A stretch of DNA of 64,000 bases. Source: Ensifer canadensis (GTDB lineage Bacteria > Pseudomonadota > Alphaproteobacteria > Rhizobiales > Rhizobiaceae). A program made the position numbers and the translations under genes. Where the stretch lies: the NCBI RefSeq assembly GCF_017488845.2, contig NZ_CP083370.1, positions 310,001-374,000 on the forward strand. Direction: 5' to 3'. Positions within the stretch are counted from its first letter, which is position 1. Each line of letters opens with the position of its first letter. Positions 55,228 through 64,000 of this stretch are shown piece by piece. The notes beneath the pieces are model-generated. The model was not told where the DNA came from and ran no database searches. It was given only the letters and a program-made list of their open reading frames with translations.

Positions 55228-56322
55228 ATGTCCAAATTCATCGTTACAACCATGGCGACGGTCATACTGGCCGGTTCGACCATGCTCGCTTCGGCGCAGG
55301 AGCGGGTGGTCAACGTCTATAACTGGTCGGATTATATCGACAGCAGCATTCTGGAAGACTTCACCAAGGAAACGGGCATCAAGGTCGTCTACGACGTCTT
55401 CGATTCCAACGAGATCCTCGAAACCAAATTGCTCGCAGGCGGCTCGGGCTACGACGTCGTCGTCCCGACGGCGACCTTCCTGCAGCGCCAGATCGCGGCC
55501 GGCGTGTTCCAGAAGCTCGACAAGTCCAAGCTCCCGAACCTCACCAATATGTGGGACGTGATCATGGAGCGTACGGCCAAGTACGATCCGGGCAACGAAT
55601 ACGCCATCGACTACATGTGGGGCACCACCGGCATCGGCTACAACGTCGACAAGATGAAGGAAATTCTCGGCACCGACGAGAAGCCCAACTGGGACGTCAT
55701 CTTCAAGCCGGAACTAGCCGCCAAGTTCAAGGATTGCGGCATCCATGTTCTCGATTCCCCGACGGATGTGATGCCGTCGGCGCTCGCCTATCTCGGCCTC
55801 AATCCTGATAGCCACGAAGCGGCCGATCTTGAAAAGGCTGCCGAACTGCTTGCCAGCGTTCGTCCGAATATCCGCAAGTTTCACTCGTCGGAATACATCA
55901 ACGCGCTTGCCAATGGCGATATCTGCCTCGCGGTCGGCTTTTCCGGCGATGTCTTTCAGGCCCGTGACCGCGCCGCCGAAGCCAAGGCTGGCGTAACCGT
56001 CGATTATGCGATCCCGTCGCAGGGCGCGCAGATGTGGTTCGACATGCTCGCCATTCCGGCGGACGCTCCGCATGTCGCCGAAGCGCATGAATTCCTCAAC
56101 TACATGATGAAGCCGGAGGTCGTCGCCAAGGCGTCGAACTATGTCTTCTACGCCAACGGCAACAAGGCCTCGCAGCAGTTCCTGGACAAGGCGGTTCTCG
56201 AAGACACCGCCATCTACCCCACCGATGATGTGATGCAGAAACTGTTCACGGTCACGCCGTTCGAGGCGAAGGAGCAGCGGGTATTGACCCGGCTCTGGAC
56301 AAAGGTCGTCACCGGCCAGTAA
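55228..56322 (+). CDS. potF: Putrescine/spermidine-binding periplasmic protein PotF
   Basis: 364 residues with a signal peptide (1-23, ending SASAQE). The mature N-terminus RVVNVYNWSDYIDSSILEDF and the later SQGAQMWFDMLAIP are typical of PotF/PotD proteins. It captures polyamines, probably putrescine, for PotGHI. A hairpin separates it from potG. It follows a 293-bp upstream region with no other gene. Confidence 0.94.
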   Translation: MSKFIVTTMATVILAGSTMLASAQERVVNVYNWSDYIDSSILEDFTKETGIKVVYDVFDSNEILETKLLAGGSGYDVVVPTATFLQRQIAAGVFQKLDKSKLPNLTNMWDVIMERTAKYDPGNEYAIDYMWGTTGIGYNVDKMKEILGTDEKPNWDVIFKPELAAKFKDCGIHVLDSPTDVMPSALAYLGLNPDSHEAADLEKAAELLASVRPNIRKFHSSEYINALANGDICLAVGFSGDVFQARDRAAEAKAGVTVDYAIPSQGAQMWFDMLAIPADAPHVAEAHEFLNYMMKPEVVAKASNYVFYANGNKASQQFLDKAVLEDTAIYPTDDVMQKLFTVTPFEAKEQRVLTRLWTKVVTGQ

Positions 56323-56332
56323 GAGCAAAACG

Positions 56333-56364
56333 AATTGCCCGGACCTCAAAATCCGGGCAATTTT
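56333..56364 (+). terminator. Attenuator/terminator between potF and potG
   Basis: Eleven-bp perfect stem AATTGCCCGGA (56333-56343) / TCCGGGCAATT (56352-56362), then TT completing four T, ten bases after potF. It would keep the binding protein more abundant than permease. Confidence 0.85.
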
Positions 56365-56422
56365 CTTAAAGGGGGCACCGGGGAAAACGAGAGTGCCCAT
56401 CGGCTGTATCATTCGGGGATAG

Positions 56423-57568
56423 ATGATGAAGTCACTCGGCAGTATCAGGCGCTCTTTCGCCCCCTGGGCGGATCCCGCTTCCAAGCCATTCATTTCCGTC
56501 AAGAACGTCACCAAGAAGTTCGGCGATTTCACCGCCGTCGACGATCTTTCGCTCAACATCTACACGCGCGAGTTCTTTGCACTCTTGGGTGCGTCGGGCT
56601 GCGGAAAGTCGACGCTCCTGCGCATGCTGGCCGGTTTCGAGCAGCCGACCTCGGGGGAGATCATTCTCGACGGCCAGAACCTTGCCGGCATTCCGCCCTA
56701 CCGGCGGCCCGTCAACATGATGTTCCAGTCCTACGCGCTGTTTCCGCATATGACCGTTGAGACCAACATCGCCTTCGGCCTGAAGCAGGACGGCATGCCC
56801 AAGGCCGACATCGCCGAGCGCGTCGGCCAGATGCTCAAGCTGGTGAAGCTCGAGAAGTTTGCCAAGCGCAAGCCGCACCAGCTTTCCGGCGGCCAGCGCC
56901 AACGTGTCGCGCTGGCACGCTCACTCGCCAAGCGCCCGAAGGTGCTGCTGCTCGACGAGCCGCTCGGCGCACTCGACAAGAAGCTGCGCGAGGAAACCCA
57001 GTTCGAACTGATGGACCTGCAGCAGGAACTCGGCCTTACCTTCGTCGTGGTCACGCACGACCAGGAGGAAGCGATGACGATGGCGGACCGCATCGCCGTC
57101 ATGAGCCACGGCAAGGTCGCGCAGGTGGCAACGCCAGCGGAAATCTACGAGGCGCCCAATTCGCGCTTCGTCGCCGACTTCATCGGCGATGTGAACATCT
57201 TCGACGGAACAGCCACAACCGCGGAAAACGGCTACCTCAGCATTGAAACCGGCAACGGCTTTCCCATTCGCATGGCATCGCCGGAGAGGCCTGCCGCCGG
57301 CGCCAAGGCCGCGGTCGCCATTCGCCCGGAAAAGATCCGTGTCACCCGCCAGCCGCCGGCGCACGCGCCGGTCAACGCGGTCGAGGGTGAGATCTGGGAC
57401 GTCGGCTATCTCGGCGACATGACCGTCTTCCATATCAGATTGAAGGATGGCAGGGTCGTGAAGGCGTCGTCCTTGAACGCGGTGCGCGCCGTGGAAGATC
57501 CCTTCGGCTACGACCAGCAGGTCTGGATCTCGTTCGGCGAAGACGCCGGCGTCGTCTTGAAGGATTGA
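56423..57568 (+). CDS. potG: Putrescine ABC transporter ATPase PotG
   Basis: 381 residues. Walker A GASGCGKST, signature LSGGQRQR, Walker B VLLLDEPLGALDKKLRE, and a C-terminal TOBE domain. It energises PotHI. potH starts four bases after its stop. Confidence 0.95.
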   Translation: MMKSLGSIRRSFAPWADPASKPFISVKNVTKKFGDFTAVDDLSLNIYTREFFALLGASGCGKSTLLRMLAGFEQPTSGEIILDGQNLAGIPPYRRPVNMMFQSYALFPHMTVETNIAFGLKQDGMPKADIAERVGQMLKLVKLEKFAKRKPHQLSGGQRQRVALARSLAKRPKVLLLDEPLGALDKKLREETQFELMDLQQELGLTFVVVTHDQEEAMTMADRIAVMSHGKVAQVATPAEIYEAPNSRFVADFIGDVNIFDGTATTAENGYLSIETGNGFPIRMASPERPAAGAKAAVAIRPEKIRVTRQPPAHAPVNAVEGEIWDVGYLGDMTVFHIRLKDGRVVKASSLNAVRAVEDPFGYDQQVWISFGEDAGVVLKD

Positions 57569-57572
57569 AGCC

Positions 57573-58484
57573 ATGGCGCGCGTTGCATCAGCCGTCTTCA
57601 GCCGCCTGGTCATCATCATCCCCTATGCCTGGCTACTGTTCTTCTTCCTGATTCCCTTCTTCATCGTCTTCCGTATCTCGTTGTCGCAGACGGCGGTGGC
57701 GATGCCACCCTATACGCCGGTCTTCGATCTCCTCGGTGGCCTTTCCGGCATTATGGAAAAGGCACGGGAGTTCTCGCTCGACAACTATGTCTGGCTGACC
57801 GAGGACGTTCTCTACTTCAACGCCTATGTGTCGAGTGTCATCATCGCCGGAATCTCGACGGTGCTGACGTTGATGATCGCCTATCCCGTCGCCTACGGGA
57901 TGGCGAAGGCGCCGAAATCGATCCGCCCGACGCTGTTGATGTTGGTGATCCTGCCGTTTTGGACCAGCTTCCTGATCCGCGTTTACGCCTGGATCGCCAT
58001 CCTGAAGCCGGAAGGACTGCTCAACCAGTTCCTGATGAGCATCAATGTCATCGACCAGCCGCTGATCATCCTCAACACCAACTGGGCGATCTATATCGGT
58101 ATCGTCTATTCCTACCTGCCGTTCATGGTCCTGCCGATCTATTCGTCGCTGGAGAAGATGGACCACACGCTGACGGAAGCGGCGCTGGATCTCGGCTGCA
58201 CGCCATTCTCCGCCTTCTGGCGCGTCACGTTCCCGCTGTCACTGGCCGGCGTCGTTGCCGGTTGCCTGCTCGTCTTCATTCCGGCTGTCGGCGAGTTCGT
58301 CATCCCCGATCTGCTCGGCGGATCGGAAACGCTGATGATCGGCAAGACGCTGTGGAACGAGTTCAACGCCAACCGCGACTGGCCGGTCTCTTCGGCGGTT
58401 GCCACGATCCTGCTTTTGATCCTGGTGATACCGATCGTGTTCTTCCAGAACGCGCAGGCCAAAGCCGACGGCGAGGGGAAGTAG
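57573..58484 (+). CDS. potH: Putrescine ABC transporter permease PotH
   Basis: 303 residues with six or so membrane helices and the permease loop TLTEAALDLGCTPFSAFWRV. It pairs with PotI. Spacing to potI is three bases. Confidence 0.94.
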   Translation: MARVASAVFSRLVIIIPYAWLLFFFLIPFFIVFRISLSQTAVAMPPYTPVFDLLGGLSGIMEKAREFSLDNYVWLTEDVLYFNAYVSSVIIAGISTVLTLMIAYPVAYGMAKAPKSIRPTLLMLVILPFWTSFLIRVYAWIAILKPEGLLNQFLMSINVIDQPLIILNTNWAIYIGIVYSYLPFMVLPIYSSLEKMDHTLTEAALDLGCTPFSAFWRVTFPLSLAGVVAGCLLVFIPAVGEFVIPDLLGGSETLMIGKTLWNEFNANRDWPVSSAVATILLLILVIPIVFFQNAQAKADGEGK

Positions 58485-58487
58485 GTC

Positions 58488-59303
58488 ATGGGCAACTGGT
58501 CACGCTTCAACATTGCCTCGATCGTGCTCGGCTTCGGCTTTCTCTATCTGCCGATCGTGCTTTTGGTGATCTTCTCGTTCAACGAATCGAAGCTGGTCAC
58601 GGTATGGGCCGGGTTTTCGACCAAATGGTACGCGCAGCTCTGGCACAATCAGGCGCTTCTCGACGCCGCCTGGGTCACCATCCGCGTGGCATTGATCTCG
58701 GCCACCTGCGCAACCGTGCTCGGGACCTTGGCGGCCCTCGCGCTGGTGCGCTACACGCGCTTTCGCGGCCGCATGCTGTTTTCCGGCATGGTCTATGCGC
58801 CGCTGGTCATGCCTGAGGTGATCACCGGCCTGTCGCTGCTGTTGCTGTTCGTTGCCATCGGGCTCGACCGTGGCTTCTGGACGATCACCCTTGCGCACAT
58901 CACCTTCACCATGTGCTTCGTTGCCGTTGTCGTGCAGTCGCGGCTCCTGAGCTTCGACCAGTCGATCGAGGAGGCGGCGCTGGATCTGGGCGCGACCCCG
59001 GTCAGGACCTTCTTTGCGATCACTCTGCCGGTGATCGCGCCGGCCGTCTTTTCCGGCTGGGTGCTGGCCTTCACGCTGTCGCTCGACGATCTCGTGATCT
59101 CGAGCTTCACCACAGGCCCCGGTGCCACCACGCTGCCGATGAAGATCTACAGCCAGGTTCGTCTCGGGGTGACGCCTGAAATCAACGCGATCTGCACGAT
59201 CCTGATCGGCATTGTCGCGATCGGTGTCGTCGTTGCCTCTGTTGTGACCAAACAGCGTGAAGCGCAACGCGAGAAGGACGAGCGCGCCGCTTTCGCGCAG
59301 TAG
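58488..59303 (+). CDS. potI: Putrescine ABC transporter permease PotI
   Basis: 271 residues, hydrophobic, with SIEEAALDLGATPVRTFFAI as the EAA loop. Last gene of the pot operon, convergent with the AsmA gene. Confidence 0.94.
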   Translation: MGNWSRFNIASIVLGFGFLYLPIVLLVIFSFNESKLVTVWAGFSTKWYAQLWHNQALLDAAWVTIRVALISATCATVLGTLAALALVRYTRFRGRMLFSGMVYAPLVMPEVITGLSLLLLFVAIGLDRGFWTITLAHITFTMCFVAVVVQSRLLSFDQSIEEAALDLGATPVRTFFAITLPVIAPAVFSGWVLAFTLSLDDLVISSFTTGPGATTLPMKIYSQVRLGVTPEINAICTILIGIVAIGVVVASVVTKQREAQREKDERAAFAQ

Positions 59304-59326
59304 AGTTCAGCTCCGTTTTCAAGAGG

Positions 59327-59357
59327 ACGGCTGGTGCATTTAAAGCGCCGGCCGTTT
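59327..59357. terminator. Convergent hairpin potI / asmA-like
   Basis: Eight-bp stem ACGGCTGG (59327-59334) / CCGGCCGT (59348-59355), one wobble pair, in the 53-bp convergent gap; TTT follows on the + side. Confidence 0.6.
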
Positions 59358-61198
59358 CAGTTGGGCTCGCCGAGAACCGAGAGCGGCGAGATCACCGCAT
59401 TCGGCCAGGAGCCGCCGACGAAGAACCGCAATCGCTGGGCGGCATTGGTAGCGTCGGTAAAGGTTCCGGCAAGAGCCAGGCTGCCGCTGCGATAGGGTAT
59501 GACGCCGTTGACCGACAGGCTGCCCGTCGGCCCGATAAAGGTAGCGCGGTTCAACCGGGCCGATCCGTCGCTGAAGCGCGCCTCGATGTCGGCCCGCTGA
59601 AAATCGAACGTGCCGCTGCCTGCCTGCGACAGCGAGAAGAACTCACCCCTGCGGACCAGGTCCGAGAAGGCGTCGGAGTCGAATTCGGATAGTCTGCCGT
59701 TGGCAAGCGACAAGGTCAGGCGCCCGGATGCGTCGGCTGCGCGTGGCGTCCAGAACGGGTGATCGGTCGCCAGGTCCAGGTTGACGTTGCCGCGTCCCGT
59801 CGGCACCGGGCCGGTGAAGCCGAAGTCGGCGACGGCGGCCGCAAGATCCGCATCCTTGAGAGCCAGCTCTAGCTTGCCGCCACGGGTCAAGCCCGCTTCC
59901 GACAGCACGAGGCGGCCGCTGAGCCTGCCATTGGCATAGGTGCTGTCGCCGATATCAAGCGACGCCCGCCCGTGATCGACCATGACGCCGGCCGCCACGT
60001 CGGTCAGCCGCAACGGGCCGATCGCTGCCTCCTGCGTCGAAAGGCGCACGTCGACGCGCCAGGTGCGGGCGAAAGCCTCGGTCATATGTCTGGCGAGTTC
60101 TTCTGGATCGACCGGAAGCTGCGCAAAAAGTGGTTGCAGTCCGTTGAGGTCGATCCTGTCGAACGCGAGCGTGCCCTCGACGCGCGGTGTGTCGTTGGCA
60201 GGAGCGACAACGTCGAGCACCCCGGTTGCCGTCGCGCCGCCGATCGCCAGGCGCAAGTCATCCAGCTTCAGCGTCGCGTCTCCGGTCGTGACGTTGGCAC
60301 TGAGATCGAAGCTGCTCTCGGGCAGCCCCTCATGCGAGGCCCCCTCAAACCACGCGGCAAGCGCCGGCAGCGAGGCGGTGGAAACCTGGAGCCGCCCCGA
60401 GGCGAATGGTTTCATCGACAGATTGCCGACGCCCTCGAAGGAGAAATTGAGGGGGGCCGAGGTCAGCGATGTCTTCAGCGTCGTGTTGCGGCCGGCCAGC
60501 AGCGTCAGCGGCTCGTCGCAGGCCAGCGCCCAGCTCACGGCCTGCCCGCCGATCATGCTCGACAGTTGCGCATTCAGGCGCCCGGCAAAGGAGGGCCACT
60601 TCACGGTGCCGGATATGCCGGGAAACTCCCGCGCATAATTGGTCGCCCGGTCGAATACCTGCAGGCGGCCATTCTCGATCGTGATGTCGCCGAAGGGGGT
60701 GTCGTCGTTGTCCGCTTTCGCCTCGCGCGGCGCAAGCCAGCGCGGCCGCTCCCAGTTGAGCGTGCCGTCGATGCCACGCTCCAGCGTTACCACAGGCTCG
60801 ATGAGGCGGATGTCTTCGAGTGCCGGTTCGCCGCGAAGCGCAGAAACCAGGCTGAAGGCTGCGGTGATGCTGCCGATCCGGGCGAGTGTGCGGGGGGTAC
60901 CGTCGGTCGTCTCGATCGTGGCGCCGTACAATGTCAGCGTCGGGTTCGGCCAGAAACGGATGTTCGGCTCGCCGGTTATCCTGCTCTTGCCACCCGACCA
61001 GGCGTCGAGCATGCGCTCCATCGTCGGCCGCACGTCCGTCGTCGAGATCACGAGCGGCAGGGCCGCGTTGTATCCGACGGCCAGCACGATGCCGATCGCC
61101 GCCGGCCAGAGGAAATGGCGACGACGAAGCCGCGACCAAAGGCGTGATTCACCCATCATATGCAGGATTTTTCTTGTCATTTCCGCCTGGTTGCCCAT
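59357..61198 (-). CDS. AsmA-family outer-membrane assembly protein
   Basis: 613 residues. One N-terminal membrane helix (about 28-48: FLWPAAIGIVLAVGYNAALP) anchors a large periplasmic beta-rich region; the C-terminal AsmA-like repeat LSLANGRLSEFDSDAFSDLV and GTFDFQRADIEARFSDG are present. AsmA-type proteins bridge inner and outer membranes and move phospholipids. Monocistronic here. Start ATG 61198; an ATG nearer the helix is also possible. Confidence 0.9.
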   Translation of the reverse strand: MGNQAEMTRKILHMMGESRLWSRLRRRHFLWPAAIGIVLAVGYNAALPLVISTTDVRPTMERMLDAWSGGKSRITGEPNIRFWPNPTLTLYGATIETTDGTPRTLARIGSITAAFSLVSALRGEPALEDIRLIEPVVTLERGIDGTLNWERPRWLAPREAKADNDDTPFGDITIENGRLQVFDRATNYAREFPGISGTVKWPSFAGRLNAQLSSMIGGQAVSWALACDEPLTLLAGRNTTLKTSLTSAPLNFSFEGVGNLSMKPFASGRLQVSTASLPALAAWFEGASHEGLPESSFDLSANVTTGDATLKLDDLRLAIGGATATGVLDVVAPANDTPRVEGTLAFDRIDLNGLQPLFAQLPVDPEELARHMTEAFARTWRVDVRLSTQEAAIGPLRLTDVAAGVMVDHGRASLDIGDSTYANGRLSGRLVLSEAGLTRGGKLELALKDADLAAAVADFGFTGPVPTGRGNVNLDLATDHPFWTPRAADASGRLTLSLANGRLSEFDSDAFSDLVRRGEFFSLSQAGSGTFDFQRADIEARFSDGSARLNRATFIGPTGSLSVNGVIPYRSGSLALAGTFTDATNAAQRLRFFVGGSWPNAVISPLSVLGEPN

Positions 61199-61356
61199 CG
61201 CTTGGGATCACGCTGCTTGGATAGGCTTTCAGCCCGCATAAATCAAATGCGCCCGACATGGAAATGTCGCCAATGCGACGCCGGAGCGGGTTCTCCTGCT
61301 GTTTATTTTGCGTTGCAGCATGGTATAGAGGGCATGGAGTAGGAGTGGAGGAAAGC

Positions 61357-63309
<1,953 letters not shown>

Positions 63310-63533
63310 GGGGCCGTTAACTTGTTCGCGCTTTCGGAATTAACCAAGGCTTCAGACTTGCTGATAAATCCCTAAAATTGTCGGATCGGCTGGTAAGGTC
63401 TTGTTAACGATTGGGGGCGCATGGTCATGTCAACTTGAGGCCGGCCGATGAGTGGTCGGCGCCTGGCAGCGATGCCGCCGCAGACATGATGTCATTACTT
63501 CTCGAGCATTTGTTGGTTTAGCATTGAATTATC

Positions 63534-63562
63534 GAGGTGGCCTCCCAGCCACCTCTTTTTTT
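63534..63562 (+). terminator. Strong terminator downstream of acsA2
   Basis: Eight-bp stem GAGGTGGC (63534-63541) / GCCACCTC (63548-63555), loop CTCCCA, then seven T (63556-63562). Confidence 0.95.
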
Positions 63563-63573
63563 GCCTTCGGGAC

Positions 63574-63668
63574 AGAGCGTTTTGGGCGGAGGTGCGGAAA
63601 CGCTCTATCTCTTTGTTTTCCCGTATTTCCAGACGGAAAACCGCTTCGCACTTTTCCTGGAAATGCTG
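63574..63668. repeat. RIME-type intergenic mosaic element
   Basis: Two adjacent stems: AGAGCGTTT (63574-63582) with AAACGCTCT (63598-63606), and ATTTCCAG (63625-63632) with CTGGAAAT (63657-63664), separated by a CTATCTCTTTGTTTT spacer. This is the RIME architecture known from rhizobia. Confidence 0.8.
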
Positions 63669-63725
63669 TTAAGCGCGTTGCGATTTCCAGGATTCCCTTG
63701 TTGCGCTTTAAGCTCTTTTCTTAAC

Positions 63726-63770
63726 GCATGTCCTTATCGCAAAACCGCTGCGCACTTTTGCGCGACCTGC
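63726..63770. repeat. Short RIME-like palindrome
   Basis: Imperfect inverted repeat with the GCATGTCC...GCGCGACCTGC form; GCAAAACCGC/GCGCACTTTTGCGC at its centre. It is related in form to the element at 40711-40755 and abuts the permease stop. Confidence 0.65.
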
Positions 63771-63771
63771 G

Positions 63772-64000
63772 TTAGGGCCGACGCTCCATCGATCTCGAAA
63801 CCAGGATCACGGGGATCATGCCGGCAACGACGATGATCATCGCAGCCACCGATGCATCCTCGACCTTGGCACGCGATGCGTCCTCGTAAACAAGCGTCGC
63901 AAGCGTGTTGAAGTTGAACGGGCGCAGCATGATCGTCGCCGACAGTTCCTTCATGGTCTCGATGAAGACGAGAAGTGCTGCGGTCAACACGGCGGGGCGC
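63772..64000 (-). CDS. ABC transporter permease, C-terminal part (iron-type, FbpB-like)
   Basis: The frame is open to the right-hand edge, so only the last ~75 residues are seen. TAALLVFIETMKELSATIML and LATLVYEDASRAKVEDASVA, followed by a final membrane helix and SRSMERRP, match the C-terminus of Fe(3+)-type permeases (FbpB/AfuB). The 5' end lies outside the window. Confidence 0.88.
   Translation of the reverse strand, partial: RPAVLTAALLVFIETMKELSATIMLRPFNFNTLATLVYEDASRAKVEDASVAAMIIVVAGMIPVILVSRSMERRP

Larger units (their letters stand above)
63310..63771. other. Intergenic region with terminator and RIME repeats
   Basis: 462 bases without a protein gene. A rho-independent terminator at 63534-63562 lies 225 bases after acsA2. 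It could end a long 3' untranslated region or a separate + strand small RNA (about 63400-63562). The rest is RIME-type repeat DNA before the convergent permease gene. Confidence 0.6.

Noticed and set aside
59972..61147. 391-codon + strand frame opposite the AsmA gene
   Set aside because: Arg-rich shadow without membrane or domain pattern; AsmA features are on the minus strand.

Overview
The window is chromosomal DNA from a member of the Rhizobiaceae, most likely Sinorhizobium/Ensifer. The evidence is uniform high-GC coding sequence, the alphaproteobacterial flagellar genes motC, motD/fliK, rem, flaF and flbT in a Sinorhizobium-like order, an aglR-aglEFGAK alpha-glucoside locus, a zwf-pgl-edd operon, and short intergenic palindromic repeats of the RIME type. 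I found no rRNA, tRNA, CRISPR array or insertion sequence. I worked by reading alone, so species and gene symbols rest on recognised protein families and gene order.

Layout. (1) 1-18771: flagellar and motility regulon on the + strand. It holds two flagellins (the first truncated by the window edge), an uncharacterised FliH-like protein, motB, motC, fliK/motD, a lytic transglycosylase, the regulator rem, flgE, flgK, flgL, flaF, flbT, flgD, fliQ, flhA, fliR, a FliJ-like protein, a FlgJ rod-binding domain protein, a FlgN-like chaperone and a FliL-like membrane protein. (2) 18789-26313: a surface-polysaccharide island with GT2, GT4, WecG/TagA-type and DUF6492-like glycosyltransferases, a Wzx-type flippase and a Wzz/GumC-type co-polymerase without kinase domain. 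(3) 26511-35253: folD, then aglR divergent from aglEFGAK, with two matching operator palindromes. (4) 35444-40607: a degenerate PilZ-like protein, a GFA/CENP-V enzyme, and zwf-pgl-edd on the minus strand (Entner-Doudoroff entry, which would take glucose released by AglA). (5) 40810-49306: a puuA/puuB-like pair for gamma-glutamylated putrescine, a BaiN/HI0933-type flavoprotein, a small membrane ORF, a large chemoreceptor and a LysR regulator. (6) 49312-54934: a LuxR-type regulator, two coupled small ORFs, isocitrate lyase, its divergent RamB/ScfR-type regulator, and a fatty acid desaturase. (7) 55228-64000: potFGHI polyamine transporter, an AsmA-family protein, acetoacetyl-CoA synthetase, a terminator-ended possible sRNA, a RIME cluster, and the end of an iron-type ABC permease cut by the window edge.

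How it fits together. The window joins motility, a candidate adhesion/EPS export locus, and catabolism of plant- or root-derived carbon and nitrogen (alpha-glucosides, putrescine, acetate, acetoacetate). The least explained part is the polysaccharide island beside the flagellar regulon. It has glycosyltransferases, a flippase and a co-polymerase, but no recognisable initiating transferase, polymerase or outer-membrane exporter in the window. Smaller items of interest are the atypical receiver domain of Rem, a 46-bp perfect palindrome inside the flagellar cluster, and several unannotated small ORFs and structured intergenic sites.
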